DNA of 64,000 nucleotides, taken from a bacterium. GTDB taxonomy: Bacteria > Electryoneota > RPQS01. The number at the start of each line of letters is the position of its first letter. Positions within the stretch are counted from its first letter, which is position 1. Positions 42,367-53,230 of the stretch are shown in pieces. The stretch spans positions 365,511 to 429,510 of the forward strand of contig JAHDVH010000001.1 of the NCBI GenBank assembly GCA_023382385.1, given 5' to 3'. A program made the position numbers and the translations under genes. A model generated the notes under the pieces. That model was given only the letters and a program-made list of their open reading frames with translations. It was not told the origin of the DNA and did no database searches.

Positions 42367-42849
42367 TTACGCTTCATCGGGACGATCACTCTTTCGAACT
42401 CGCCGGCGCATCACCAGCGCATTCTCGCCATCATGATAGTAACTCTTGCGAATACCGAGTTCGGCAAATCCGTAGCGGCCATACAAAGCCCGCGCAGCTT
42501 CATTCGATTCGCGGACTTCAAGGTAAACATCAGACATCTTCTGTTTGGCGGCCCGCTCAAACAGGAAGTCGAGCAACGCCGACGCGATTCCCTTTCGGCG
42601 CACGGTCTTGTCCACCGCGACATTCAGAATGTGAACCTCGTCAAGCACCCACTGTGTGACGATGTATCCGGCAATTTGCCCTTCATTCAGAGCAACCCAG
42701 CTTGTGCGGTAAAGCACAATGAAATTCCGGAAAGCGGACAGTGACCACGGATCGCGAAAGGCCTCACGCTCAATCGCAAGCACGTGGTGCAAATGATCGG
42801 CGGTCAGCTCGGCAATCTTGAGACTAATCTGGTCGGACATCGTTGACAT
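42367..42849 (-). CDS. rimI: Ribosomal-protein-alanine N-acetyltransferase-like GNAT protein
   Basis: The 160-residue protein is a GNAT acetyltransferase: AIEREAFRDPWSLSAF near the N-terminus, HILNVAVDKTVRRKGIASALLDFLFERA (in pieces; the R/Q-x-x-G-x-A acetyl-CoA loop is RRKGIA) and ESNEAARALYGRYGF. This matches RimI, which acetylates the N-terminus of ribosomal protein bS18 and other proteins. The WSLSAF and EVRESNEAARALY pieces support RimI over other GNATs. The start overlaps folP by 26 bases, so an ATG inside the overlap is the only choice seen. Confidence 0.85.
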   Translation of the reverse strand: MSTMSDQISLKIAELTADHLHHVLAIEREAFRDPWSLSAFRNFIVLYRTSWVALNEGQIAGYIVTQWVLDEVHILNVAVDKTVRRKGIASALLDFLFERAAKQKMSDVYLEVRESNEAARALYGRYGFAELGIRKSYYHDGENALVMRRRVRKSDRPDEA

Positions 42850-43693
42850 CCATGAAGCGGTCGCACAATTGAACCACTTCCCTCATTTCCGCAACGTCGT
42901 GGACTCGAATCACGTCTGCTCCGTGCAGCGCCGCGATGGCAACGGCTGCGGCCGTTGAGAATTGCCTTTTGTCGGGAGCACGATTCGAGAACTCGCCCGT
43001 GAACGCTTTGCGCGACGGTCCGATCAGCACACCTGCGGCAAGTAATTGAAGGTCTCCGAGGTTTCCGAGCAACAAGTGATTCTGCTCAAAGCTCTTACCA
43101 AAACCGAGTCCGGGGTCGACCAGAATGCTCTCGCGCGCAACGCCGCGACTCACAGCACGCTCGACCGCGTCGGCCAGAAACTCCCGAACTTCTCCCAGAA
43201 CATCTTGGTAACTCAGGTCGGATTGCATGTTTTGGGGCTGCCCGCGCATATGCATCAGAACCAACCCGGCGCCAAACTCGGAGCACACTTCTGCAATCGC
43301 ATCGTCTTCCGCCAAGCCGGACACGTCATTTATCATATCCGCACCGGCCACCAAACACTCGCGTGCAACCTTCGCGGATTTCGTGTCTATGGAAATAATA
43401 CTATTCGTCTGTCCGTGTAACAGATCAAGCACAGGCAGCAAGCGCTCCAGTTGAATCTCATCCGAAGTGCCAAGACTGCCCGGGCGTGTGGATTCCGCGC
43501 CGAGGTCAATGATTCGTGCACCTTCCGCGGCGAGCCGCAACGCATGCTGAAATGCGGCTTCTGCCTGCAGAAACTTTCCGCCGTCAGAGAAGGAATCCGG
43601 TGTGACATTCACGATTCCCATCAGGTGCGTATGCGCACCAAGCTCAAGACTGCCACGGCGGTGCCGAAAGGCGCGGGTCTTAGGTCCGGCCAT
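42824..43693 (-). CDS. folP: Dihydropteroate synthase
   Basis: FolP joins p-aminobenzoate to 6-hydroxymethyldihydropterin diphosphate in folate synthesis and is the sulfonamide target. The 289-residue protein has GIVNVTPDSFSDGG (about 26-39), IDLGAESTRPGS (about 61-72) and IISIDTKSAKVA, and DPGLGFGKSFEQNH further on, all of the standard TIM-barrel enzyme. It overlaps folE by 14 bases; with folE the two give adjacent folate steps. folK and folB are not visible here. Confidence 0.96.
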   Translation of the reverse strand: MAGPKTRAFRHRRGSLELGAHTHLMGIVNVTPDSFSDGGKFLQAEAAFQHALRLAAEGARIIDLGAESTRPGSLGTSDEIQLERLLPVLDLLHGQTNSIISIDTKSAKVARECLVAGADMINDVSGLAEDDAIAEVCSEFGAGLVLMHMRGQPQNMQSDLSYQDVLGEVREFLADAVERAVSRGVARESILVDPGLGFGKSFEQNHLLLGNLGDLQLLAAGVLIGPSRKAFTGEFSNRAPDKRQFSTAAAVAIAALHGADVIRVHDVAEMREVVQLCDRFMDVNDVRPD

Positions 43694-44240
43694 CCATGAG
43701 CATTAGAGCTTCCATCCGCGTTGCCTGCTTGGACAATGCTCCGCGCACGGCGGACGTCACCGTCCAGCTTCCGTGAACCCGCTCTCCGCGCATCATCAGG
43801 CACAGGTGCTGCGCTCGAATGACGACGAATGCGCCCATAGGTTTCAGCTTCTCCATTAGTGTATCCGCGATGGCTGTGGTCATGCTTTCCTGAAGCTGAG
43901 GCCGCTGTGCCAGAACACGAACCACCCGCGCCAAGGCGGAAAACCCTGTAACTTGCTCGTTAGAGGGAATGTACGCGATTGAAACAAATCCCCAGAACGG
44001 CAGGAGGTGGTGTTCACACATCGAGTAAAACGGAATATCCCGATGAATGATCATCTCCGTCGCATTCTCGGCAGGATAAAGCGAAATCGTTTCTGCCGGA
44101 TTGGAACCGATACCTGAGAAGACCTCTTCGAACATCGAAGCCACCCGCTTCGGTGTGTCTTTCAAGCCAGCACGATCCGGGTTTTCTCCGATCGCGACCA
44201 AAATCTCGCGGACGGCAGCTTCAATTCTGGCCTTGTCCAT
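43680..44240 (-). CDS. folE: GTP cyclohydrolase I
   Basis: FolE opens GTP to dihydroneopterin triphosphate, the first folate step. From ATG 44240 the protein is 186 residues. It has the zinc site YSMCEHHLLPFWGFVSIAYI (Cys and two His), SKLARV-like FSALARVVRVLAQRPQLQE and the second Cys/His part near the C-terminus RAQHLCLMMRGERVHGSW. This is the classical FolE form, not the FolE2 form. An upstream in-frame start at 44294 would overlap the PEGA gene more; the ATG overlaps it by 20 bases. Confidence 0.96.
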   Translation of the reverse strand: MDKARIEAAVREILVAIGENPDRAGLKDTPKRVASMFEEVFSGIGSNPAETISLYPAENATEMIIHRDIPFYSMCEHHLLPFWGFVSIAYIPSNEQVTGFSALARVVRVLAQRPQLQESMTTAIADTLMEKLKPMGAFVVIRAQHLCLMMRGERVHGSWTVTSAVRGALSKQATRMEALMLMDGRT

Positions 44241-44843
44241 TTTTCCGCTGGTTTGGTTCAAGATTGAACGTGACAATCTCCTCTTTGCCTGCACGAACTT
44301 CGATTTTCCGCGTCGATTCGCCGACTACGCCATAACCGGATTTCGCAACACTGATCAGGTGCGGTCCCGGCGACAAGTTACGCAGGACATGATCCGTTTT
44401 GAACTCCGTTGCCTGCCCATTCAAGTAGATTGTCGCACCTGCGACATTTGACAGAATTTGAACACTTCCATGCTGCTGTCGAAGCAAGAGGAACAACAAA
44501 GTGCCAACGACAAACACCAGAATCGTGCTGATCAGGAAATAGTTTCGGACTTTTCGCTGCCCCGCTTCAAGCTCTTCAACATCGACGGGAATCTGCCGTT
44601 CGCGTTCCGCGATTTCCGCATCGGTCAGCCACTCAACTTCTCCGTCTTCATTCTCGTAGCGACGGTATTTGCCTTTGGATTCATAAAATCTGCGAATCTC
44701 ATCGTCAATGATGCGCTGGCGTTCGGCAAAACTAAGTGCGGTTTCGGCAGACTCCCCGACGCGCTCTTTGGAACGAAGCTCTTCACGAGCTTCGAGTTCC
44801 TTGCGAATCATTTCGCGCAGTTTCTGTTCTTCGTTCCGCTCCA

Positions 44844-44844
<1 letters not shown>
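44221..44844 (-). CDS. PEGA-domain membrane protein
   Basis: The 207-residue protein has a charged coiled-coil cytosolic part (about 1-98, rich in Glu, Arg and Lys), one membrane helix (about 100-121, NYFLISTILVFVVGTLLFLLL) and a C-terminal PEGA domain (about 128-195, NVAGATIYLNGQ, then HVLRNLSPGPHLISVAKSGYG), a beta-sandwich of the extracytoplasmic side that usually binds surface or cell-wall components. Topology would place PEGA outside. It starts at the ftsH stop and overlaps folE. Its role is unknown; some PEGA proteins sense or tether the wall. Confidence 0.75.
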
Positions 44845-46732
<1,888 letters not shown>

Positions 46733-46736
<4 letters not shown>

Positions 46737-47299
46737 GGTGATTCGATTTCATCCAAGATGTACAGGTCGGGCAGGTGACGTCCCGTGCCGGCGTAGTCCA
46801 GCCCATACCCAATCACGAATTTGTCCGGCAAGTCGACTGCAACAAAATCAACATCGACACCGGCTCTGACTGATTTGGGTTTGCGGAAACAAGCCGCCAT
46901 GCTCAGGCTCTTGGGATTGCGCACCATCAGAAATCGCTTCAGGAAGTCCCATGAATTGCCGGTATCAACAATGTCATCGACGACGATAACGTGACGGTCA
47001 CGGATGTCGCAGTCAATATCTTTGATCAATCTGACTCTTCCCGACTCCATGCCGTCCCCGTAACTTGACAACTTGATGAAATCGATAGTACAAGACAGTC
47101 CAGCCGCGCGAACAATGTCCGCCATGAACATGAAACAACCGGTTAAAACACCTATGAAGACGGGTTGTTCGCCTTCGAATCTGTATCCGATCTCTTCACC
47201 CGCACGCACGACGGCGCGTTCGATCTCCGCGCGGCTTAACAAACGTGAAAAGCGGCGCGGCGGCTCGCCTAAAATGATATGCTCAGGATATGTGTGCAT
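46733..47299 (-). CDS. hpt: Hypoxanthine phosphoribosyltransferase
   Basis: Hpt salvages hypoxanthine and guanine with PRPP. From ATG 47299, which overlaps the tilS stop in ATGA, the protein is 188 residues, the family norm. It has VFIGVLTGCFMFMADIVRA, KLSSYGDG (pyrophosphate loop) and the PRPP signature HVIVVDDIVDTGNSWDFL, then DFVAVDLPDKFVIGYGLDY with the substrate-binding loop. An upstream in-frame start (47356) lies inside tilS and is less likely. Confidence 0.95.
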
Positions 47300-48627
47300 C
47301 AAGAAGTACTTTGCGCATGCCAGCAAATCTTCAGTGTCGGCTCGCCGGCGCGACACGGAGTAACTCGGCCGCTGGTACCAAGACCGGGAACCGCGACAAC
47401 CCCATTGTCATCCGCGATAACCGGCCACTCTCGACGATACGCCGGATGAATTCCGATGTCATGAAGCCAGTCCGAAATCTTTCTTGTCTTCCTGTTGAGC
47501 GGCCGAAATCGCTCGCCAGCCTCCCACGTCCGCACATGCAGCGAACCTTCAAGAGACTGGGGATCCAGCAGCATCACTCCGTTTGAAACTGACTTCACGG
47601 CACTTGGTACTTGGATGAGGCATAGCTGCTTTTCGTCCCAATCCGCCCGCGCCTGCCAGGGAGGAGACTTTTCGCCTGAAATCCAACACGTTCCCCCGCC
47701 TCGGCACAAGGTGTATCCGAAAGGCAGTTCTAAGGAAGCTTCGGGAGCGCGACCGCGCACAAACTGATTGACCTGCCTCCTCTGGGGTGCTGCGAGCCGA
47801 AAATCAGAGTGGCCAGTTGTTTGTTGAAGTGCAGACTCCACCCATACGAAATCTAAACCTTCAAGATACAGGTTTTTCGGCAATTTCTCAACACTCTGGA
47901 CGCGACCACAAATTGCCTTTTGAAGATTCTTTCTATGTGATTTTACAAGACTTGCAGTTAAATCGCAGACCTTGCGAACTCGACCACCATGGTCCGCAAG
48001 CAGTTCTACAATCCCAGGTTGCAAATCGGCCAATCCTTGTAATGTCTGACGGGCAATCACCCGACGATGACGGGTATCTGTGTTCATGGGGTCGTCGTCA
48101 ATCAAATCGTCAGCGGACAACAAGCTGCGAAGCTCAGCTCTTGAGACTCCAAGAAACGGTCGCAGGATTCTGTCCCTCATTGCCGGAATCCCCGTGCACT
48201 CGAACCATGAGGAGGAAAGTTGCAGCTTCATGAGCACAGTCTCAGCGTCGTCATCGCGCGTATGGGCGGTAATAATCCACTCACACACCGACGTCTTGCG
48301 CAGTCGCTCCAGCGCCTCATAGCGCAGGCGGCGGGCCACGGCTTCGATTGAGGCCGGCTTTCGAGCCAATTCAGAAGGGACGTCGACGTGCTCCAGAACC
48401 AGTGGAACCCCCAGAAGCTGAGTTTGTCGACGGACCAAATCGGCCACAGCATTTGCATCATCGCGAAGTCCGTGATGCACGTGTGCGGCGACGATGCGAC
48501 TCTTCCAATGGCTTTGAGTGCAAAACCATCGGAGCATCGCAAGGGAATCCCCCCCTCCCGATACGGCCAAGAGGAGCCTTTGCTCCGATCGAACAACCGA
48601 TAATCTCTGTTCGATATCAGACAGCAC
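47299..48627 (-). CDS. tilS: tRNA(Ile)-lysidine synthase
   Basis: TilS converts C34 of tRNA-Ile(CAU) to lysidine, switching it from Met to Ile decoding. The 442-residue protein has the PP-loop SGGGDS at 23-28, AAHVHHGLRDDAN (about 46-58), TAHTRDDDAETVLM (about 119-132) and the C-terminal TilS substrate-binding domain with RFRPLNRKTRKISDWLHD. All are intact. It overlaps the upstream methyltransferase gene by 11 bases and hpt by three. A tRNA with anticodon CAT lies only 950 bases upstream, but whether that tRNA is its substrate is open. Confidence 0.95.
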   Translation of the reverse strand: MLSDIEQRLSVVRSEQRLLLAVSGGGDSLAMLRWFCTQSHWKSRIVAAHVHHGLRDDANAVADLVRRQTQLLGVPLVLEHVDVPSELARKPASIEAVARRLRYEALERLRKTSVCEWIITAHTRDDDAETVLMKLQLSSSWFECTGIPAMRDRILRPFLGVSRAELRSLLSADDLIDDDPMNTDTRHRRVIARQTLQGLADLQPGIVELLADHGGRVRKVCDLTASLVKSHRKNLQKAICGRVQSVEKLPKNLYLEGLDFVWVESALQQTTGHSDFRLAAPQRRQVNQFVRGRAPEASLELPFGYTLCRGGGTCWISGEKSPPWQARADWDEKQLCLIQVPSAVKSVSNGVMLLDPQSLEGSLHVRTWEAGERFRPLNRKTRKISDWLHDIGIHPAYRREWPVIADDNGVVAVPGLGTSGRVTPCRAGEPTLKICWHAQSTS

Positions 48628-49489
48628 CGGGTTTTACCGCCTTGAATACCAACGAACCGCAAAAGCCCAAGCGAACTCGGTCGGGAACGGCTCTGCCTTT
48701 CAAACTGTAAGCGAACTTCCAAAGGGCCATGCCTACGAGATAGCGAAAGCGTCGCCACGGTCTCGTCAGACGGTTAATCTTCGAAAAGTTGTTCCAGAGC
48801 CAGAATCTGCCGTTCAGTGATTCGACAAACGACCAGCCCGGAAAGATCTCGATTCCTGTCAGCCCTGCTCTGCTGAAGATCTCAGTCAGACCGAGGTGAC
48901 TCATGTGGAAATAGGAATTCGCGTGATAAGCTTCAAGAAATGCCGCAGAGCCGATGAGTGTGCCACCGGGCTTCAATACTCTGGCGATTTCCTTGGCCGC
49001 CTGAAACGGGTTGTAGAGATGCTCGAACACTGAAGTTGTGACCACAAGATCAAACTGATTGTCTGCAAACGGAAGTTCATGCCCGTCACAAACCACGTCG
49101 GTGTAGGGACCCGGGTAAATGTCAAAACTCACCAGTTTGTAGCCCGCCTGTTCGAGAAAGGCACGGTCTCCGCCATCACCGCTGCCGAAATTCAGAACCG
49201 TCTTGCCTTTCGACTGGTTCAACAAGTCACGCAGCGCACCTGTCTTCCAATGTGCCATTGCGACCCGCAGATCAAGCTGTTCGCTGGCCACAGTGTGACT
49301 GAGGATTTCCCGAATGTCCAAGGGTGAACGGCTACTCACAAGAACGGGTGTTTTTGAAGGGGAATGCAACGGGAAGCGAGCACCGCACGTCAGGCAAGCA
49401 TAGCTATCTTCCGAGGGCGATAGCTCTCCCGCGCCGCATTCGACGCAAACCAGTTTTGGCCACTCACCGAGTTTCATTTTGTCATCCAA
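48617..49489 (-). CDS. SAM-dependent methyltransferase with N-terminal zinc ribbon
   Basis: The 290-residue protein has an N-terminal zinc ribbon (CVECGAGEL at about 14-22 and CLTCGARFP at about 32-40, similar to the Trm112 type) and a class I methyltransferase core (about 90-240) with the SAM loop VLNFGSGDGGDRAFL, LVSFDIYPGPYTD, ADNQFDLVVTTSVFEHL. It resembles methyltransferase type 11 proteins often found in lipopolysaccharide or wall-sugar gene sets. The substrate cannot be told. It is preceded by the tRNA-CAT unit and ends within the tilS start. Confidence 0.8.
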   Translation of the reverse strand: MDDKMKLGEWPKLVCVECGAGELSPSEDSYACLTCGARFPLHSPSKTPVLVSSRSPLDIREILSHTVASEQLDLRVAMAHWKTGALRDLLNQSKGKTVLNFGSGDGGDRAFLEQAGYKLVSFDIYPGPYTDVVCDGHELPFADNQFDLVVTTSVFEHLYNPFQAAKEIARVLKPGGTLIGSAAFLEAYHANSYFHMSHLGLTEIFSRAGLTGIEIFPGWSFVESLNGRFWLWNNFSKINRLTRPWRRFRYLVGMALWKFAYSLKGRAVPDRVRLGFCGSLVFKAVKPGAV

Positions 49490-49530
49490 GTTTGTGATAA
49501 GACTTCTGGAATCTGGCCACAGTGCGAAGC

Positions 49531-49562
49531 AAAACAGCCGCCGGAAAAAGTGCCGGCGGCTG
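49531..49562 (-). terminator. Terminator after the CAT tRNA
   Basis: A ten-base-pair perfect stem (CAGCCGCCGG with CCGGCGGCTG on the minus strand) with an eight-base loop, followed by TTTTGC. It lies 11 bases after the tRNA. Confidence 0.85.
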
Positions 49563-49572
49563 AATGAGTGCG

Positions 49573-49646
49573 TAGCGGAGGAGGGACTCGAACCCCCGAC
49601 ACCAGGATTATGATTCCCGTGCTCTAACCAACTGAGCTACTCCGCC
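49573..49646 (-). tRNA. tRNA with anticodon CAT (Met, or Ile2 if lysidine-modified)
   Basis: The minus strand folds into a full 74-base cloverleaf: acceptor GGCGGAG with CTCCGCT (first pair G-U), a D-arm with GCTC/GAGC, anticodon stem CGGGA/TCCTG with loop ATCATAA, and a TTCGAGT T-loop. The anticodon is CAT. CCA is not encoded. Elongator Met and Ile(CAT) share this anticodon, and the sequence alone does not separate them with certainty; the overall sequence looks like an elongator Met tRNA. It has its own promoter and terminator. Confidence 0.95.
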
Positions 49647-49685
49647 GGAATCTGACAGGCATCCGCCTGCTTAAGCAAGAACATA

Positions 49686-49714
49686 AACATACACTCTGCA
49701 CGGCAAATAGTCAA
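49686..49714 (-). promoter_or_regulatory. Promoter of the CAT tRNA
   Basis: On the minus strand TTGACT (49714-49709), 17 bases, TATGTT (49691-49686), ending about 40 bases before the tRNA. The 49490-49878 gap between the methyltransferase and the epimerase otherwise holds the tRNA, its terminator and the promoter below. Confidence 0.75.
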
Positions 49715-49807
49715 GTTGGAAGTGCGCTCAAGAGACTGCTGACATCTGCATTAAACTTATATATATCAAATATTTAATAAAGAATGAAAGAGGACAGGTC
49801 GGGTCAG

Positions 49808-49837
49808 TTGCAAAAGTTATCAAAATTCCCCTATCTT
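49808..49837 (+). promoter_or_regulatory. Possible promoter of the epimerase gene
   Basis: TTGCAA (49808-49813), 18 bases, TATCTT (49832-49837), with a start expected near 49844 and about 35 bases of leader. Match to consensus is moderate. Confidence 0.4.
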
Positions 49838-49878
49838 GACTGGCCCCGGCCTTGCACAGAATGGGGCAAACCAAACTT

Positions 49879-50841
49879 ATGAATAAGATACTCATTACCG
49901 GCGCGGCCGGTTTCATCGGGTCACACCTGACGGAGTCTCTGCTTGACAGTGGCCATACGGTCATCGGCTACGACAACTTCGACCCGTACTATCCTCGTAT
50001 TCTCAAGGAAGCGAATCTAAGCAGATCCCTGAAGTCCCAGAACTTTAGGTTTGTGGAGGGCGACATACGGGACAGAGAACTGCTTGAGCGCACTTTTGCG
50101 GAATCCAAGCCGGACGCGATCGTGCATCTCGCCGCGCGCGCAGGGGTTAGGCCGTCCCTTGAGCAACCCGAACTGTACGCTCAAGTGAACGTGGACGCGA
50201 CCGTGCAGCTGCTCGAGCTATGCAGAAAACAGCACGTCACCAAAGTTGTGTTCGCATCAAGTTCATCCGTCTACGGAGATCGCGACGGTGGGCCTTTTCG
50301 CGAAACGGACAATACCGACAGGCCGTTAAGTCCCTACGGATCGACCAAGAAGGCAGGAGAAGTGATTTCTCACGTCTATTCGCATCTCTACGGCTTCTCG
50401 ATTGCGTGTCTGCGCTTCTTTACCGTCTACGGACCTCGGCAGCGGCCGGACCTGGCCATACGCAAGTTCGTCCATAAGGCACTTCACGGAGAATCCATTC
50501 CGGTGTTCGGTGACGGCACATCCCGCCGCGACTATACCCATGTCAAAGATATCGTTGGCGGCATTCATGGATCGCTGAACTGGGTACATGCCGAATCAGG
50601 CCGCTACGGAATCTTTAACTTGGGGTCAAGCTCACCCGTCGAACTTCGCGAGTTGCTGGCGGGAATCGAAAAGGGAGTCGGCCCTCTCAAGATTGAACAT
50701 CTTCCGAAACAGCCCGGCGATGTATTTCAAACTTTTGCCGACACAACCCTCGCTGAGCGTGAACTTGGTTTTCGTCACGACGTCAAGTTCGATGACGGCT
50801 TGGCTGACTTCATCCAGTGGATGAAAGAGAACAACGGCTAA
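49879..50841 (+). CDS. NAD-dependent sugar-nucleotide epimerase (SDR family)
   Basis: From ATG 49879 the protein is 320 residues: MNKILITGAAGFIGSHLTESL gives the NAD-binding GxxGxxG at the N-terminus, then VHLAARAGVRPSLEQPELYAQVN, SSSSVYGDR, and the catalytic Tyr/Lys in SPYGSTKKAGE (about 151-161), plus TVYGPRQRPDLAI and RDYTHVKDI. The AAxAGVRxS pattern and R-P-D-L-A-I are typical of UDP-glucuronate 4-epimerases and related GalE-like enzymes. In-frame starts upstream (ATG 49861, TTG 49852) are less likely. It is isolated on the plus strand and its stop shares bases with that of the converging amidohydrolase. It would feed capsule or lipopolysaccharide sugars. Confidence 0.85.
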   Translation: MNKILITGAAGFIGSHLTESLLDSGHTVIGYDNFDPYYPRILKEANLSRSLKSQNFRFVEGDIRDRELLERTFAESKPDAIVHLAARAGVRPSLEQPELYAQVNVDATVQLLELCRKQHVTKVVFASSSSVYGDRDGGPFRETDNTDRPLSPYGSTKKAGEVISHVYSHLYGFSIACLRFFTVYGPRQRPDLAIRKFVHKALHGESIPVFGDGTSRRDYTHVKDIVGGIHGSLNWVHAESGRYGIFNLGSSSPVELRELLAGIEKGVGPLKIEHLPKQPGDVFQTFADTTLAERELGFRHDVKFDDGLADFIQWMKENNG

Positions 50842-52409
50842 TCAGACTCGTGCGAAAACACAGTCTTTCCGCCGACAAGCGTTCGTACGACCTTAAGGTC
50901 ATGCAACTCTGCCGGAGGACACATGAAAGGATCACGGTTCAGCACGCATAGGTCCGCAAGCTTTCCTTCCGCAATTTCGCCTGTTTCTTTTTCCCACCCC
51001 GCAGCGTAGGCCGCACCTTTGGTGTACGCGCACAACGCTTCTTCAACCGAAATACACTCCTGCGAATTCCAACCTCCGGCGGGCGAGCCATCCGCTCTCG
51101 TCCGCGTGACGGCCGCATGAACACCCTCCATCGGGTTCATCGATTCGATAGGCCAGTCGCTACCGAACGCAAGCATTGCCCCCGCATCAAGCAGGCTTTT
51201 CCACGCGTAAGAACCCTTCTCTCTCTCTTCGCCCAATCTGCGCGGAACGAAACTCATGTCCGCCGTGCAGTGAACAGGCTGCATTGAAGCGATCACTCCG
51301 AGTTTTGAGAAACGCGGCATATCCCGATCGCGGAGATGTTGACAATGTTCAATCCGCGGACGAAGTTCCGGTCCAATTCCGTTTGATGTAGCCATCTCAA
51401 TCGCGTCAAGCACGACGCTGTTTGCGCGATCACCGATCGCATGCATCGCGATTTGGTACCCTTCGCGATGGGCGGCGCGGATGAACCTCGCTAAAACTCC
51501 CTCACGGACCAGCAGTGAGCCGGTTGTCGACGCATCGTCGGCGTAGGGCTGCCAGAATGAGGCCGTGCGAGACCCGAGCGCACCGTCCGTAAATCCTTTG
51601 AAGCAAGCATAGCGAAACATCGCTGATTTTCGCGGTTCAAATCGATCAGATTCAAAGTCAAAGTCGTTCGTAACTTTCCAGATGTTAAGTCGAATAGACT
51701 GATCAACTGAATCCGCAAGGTCGAGGTAGTGCGGAAGTAATCCCGGACGTACGCTGGCACTCGCCGCTGTCACTCCATAAGAATGCGCAAGCGATTGTGC
51801 GCGCAAGAATGCCTCGCGGCATTGGATGTGATCTGGTTCAGGAATGTAATCACATACACGGTATGCAGCGGACTCACGCAGCACGCCGTTCAGCTTTCCG
51901 TCAGCGCCGCGCTCGAAGACCGCGCCGTCCGCGTTCTTTACCGAGCCATCTATTTTCGCAACAATAAGGGCCTTCGAGTTCACAACCGCTGAGTGCAGAT
52001 CATGCGTCCAAACAAAGAGCGGCACATCAGGAGAAACGCGATCAAAGTCCAGTCGAGTGACACTCACTTCCGTCTGCTCAAGACCAAAACCGAGTATCCA
52101 TTCGCCACGGCCCGGTTTACGGTGCGACAGGAAATCCGAAACTCTTCCCAAGACCTGGTCAACTGTAGTGGCGCCGGTGAAGTCAATTTGCGCAAGCTGC
52201 AATCCACCGGTCAGCAGATGCAGGTGGGCGTCATGAAACCCGGGCAATAGGACCTGCTGCGGTTCGAGTCTGAAAGTGTCAGGCGAGCTATCCTGAAACA
52301 ACCCTCGTTCCACGGACGCGATTCTCTCTCTTTCAATACGCACGCGGACTGGCTCGGTTTGCGATCCACCCAGCCATGCCTGACCAATAACCGTGCGAAT
52401 CTCTTTCAT
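50838..52409 (-). CDS. Amidohydrolase family protein (YtcJ-like)
   Basis: The 523-residue product is a metal-dependent amidohydrolase. LLPGFHDAHLHL (about 53-64) has the HxH metal site, and later His and Asp residues lie in RIEHCQHL, MQPVHCTAD and AFGSDWPIESMNP (about 415-427), as in the YtcJ subfamily. The N-terminal beta-sandwich domain and the C-terminal LADLCVLNRDPF are also family features. Substrate unknown; relatives hydrolyse varied amides. Start overlaps ymdB-type gene by four bases. It has no signal peptide, so it acts in the cytosol. Confidence 0.85.
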   Translation of the reverse strand: MKEIRTVIGQAWLGGSQTEPVRVRIERERIASVERGLFQDSSPDTFRLEPQQVLLPGFHDAHLHLLTGGLQLAQIDFTGATTVDQVLGRVSDFLSHRKPGRGEWILGFGLEQTEVSVTRLDFDRVSPDVPLFVWTHDLHSAVVNSKALIVAKIDGSVKNADGAVFERGADGKLNGVLRESAAYRVCDYIPEPDHIQCREAFLRAQSLAHSYGVTAASASVRPGLLPHYLDLADSVDQSIRLNIWKVTNDFDFESDRFEPRKSAMFRYACFKGFTDGALGSRTASFWQPYADDASTTGSLLVREGVLARFIRAAHREGYQIAMHAIGDRANSVVLDAIEMATSNGIGPELRPRIEHCQHLRDRDMPRFSKLGVIASMQPVHCTADMSFVPRRLGEEREKGSYAWKSLLDAGAMLAFGSDWPIESMNPMEGVHAAVTRTRADGSPAGGWNSQECISVEEALCAYTKGAAYAAGWEKETGEIAEGKLADLCVLNRDPFMCPPAELHDLKVVRTLVGGKTVFSHESD

Positions 52410-53230
52410 GCCAGCGGGCGTTTCAGTCGATGAATTCCCAACGCCTTCCCGCTCGTTATGTCTGCATCCACAAGCACACCGTGCAAAATGATATCGCCGT
52501 CCGCCACGCCAGAACGCCCGCCTGCCATCGGGTGCAGGAAGCGATGCAGCGCGCTGGCCGTGTCCATACCGATTACTCCATTATGAGGACCTGTCATGCC
52601 AGCATCGGTAAGATAGGCGGTACCACCGGAAAGAATCTGCTCGTCTGCGGTTTGTACATGCGTATGAGTTCCGATCAGCGCGGTGACTGTGCCGTCAAGA
52701 AAACGCGCAAGGGCGAGTTTCTCGGCAGTCGCTTCGGCATGGAAATCCACCAAAACAAGTAGAGTCTGTTCGCGACACTGTTCCACAGCCTGTTTGCCAA
52801 GTCTGAACGGATCGTCTGAGGGCAGCATCATCGCGCGGCCGATGAGATTGATAATCGCCCACCTCACGCGCGGGGAGACTTCGACAATCGCCGATCCCCT
52901 TCCCGGGGCCTCATCAGGGAAGTTCAACGGGCGCAGCACGCGGCTGTTCTCTGCGATTGCCGCAAGCGACTTGTCCCGATAGAGCGTGTGATTCCCGCCA
53001 GACAGCACATCGGCGCCGGCATCAAACAGCTTGCGAATGATGCTCGGAGAAAGCCCTTTGCCGCCATCTGAGTTCTCAGCATTGACGACACACACATCTG
53101 AAGAGACTTCACGAAGGAGCCCGGGCAGCAAGGCTGTGACGGCCTTTTGACCGGGCTCTCCATACACATCTCCGATGAATAGCAGACGACTGGCGCCCGC
53201 AGGCTTACTTGGCAACGCCGGTGGCAACAA
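52406..53230 (-). CDS. YmdB-type metallophosphoesterase (TIGR00282 family)
   Basis: The 274-residue protein has LLFIGDVYGEPG (about 16-27), NAENSDGGKG with a metal Asn/Asp, GADVLSGGNHT and ALIGTHTHVQTADEQIL, then TDAGMTGPHNGVIGMD. These match the calcineurin-like phosphodiesterase family represented by B. subtilis YmdB, which hydrolyses cyclic nucleotides. In Firmicutes ymdB follows rny, as here, so a link to RNA or second-messenger metabolism is plausible. The start is TTG with GAGGGAG just upstream and overlaps the rny stop by 26 bases; a TTG five codons later is an alternative. Confidence 0.88.
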   Translation of the reverse strand: MLPPALPSKPAGASRLLFIGDVYGEPGQKAVTALLPGLLREVSSDVCVVNAENSDGGKGLSPSIIRKLFDAGADVLSGGNHTLYRDKSLAAIAENSRVLRPLNFPDEAPGRGSAIVEVSPRVRWAIINLIGRAMMLPSDDPFRLGKQAVEQCREQTLLVLVDFHAEATAEKLALARFLDGTVTALIGTHTHVQTADEQILSGGTAYLTDAGMTGPHNGVIGMDTASALHRFLHPMAGGRSGVADGDIILHGVLVDADITSGKALGIHRLKRPLA

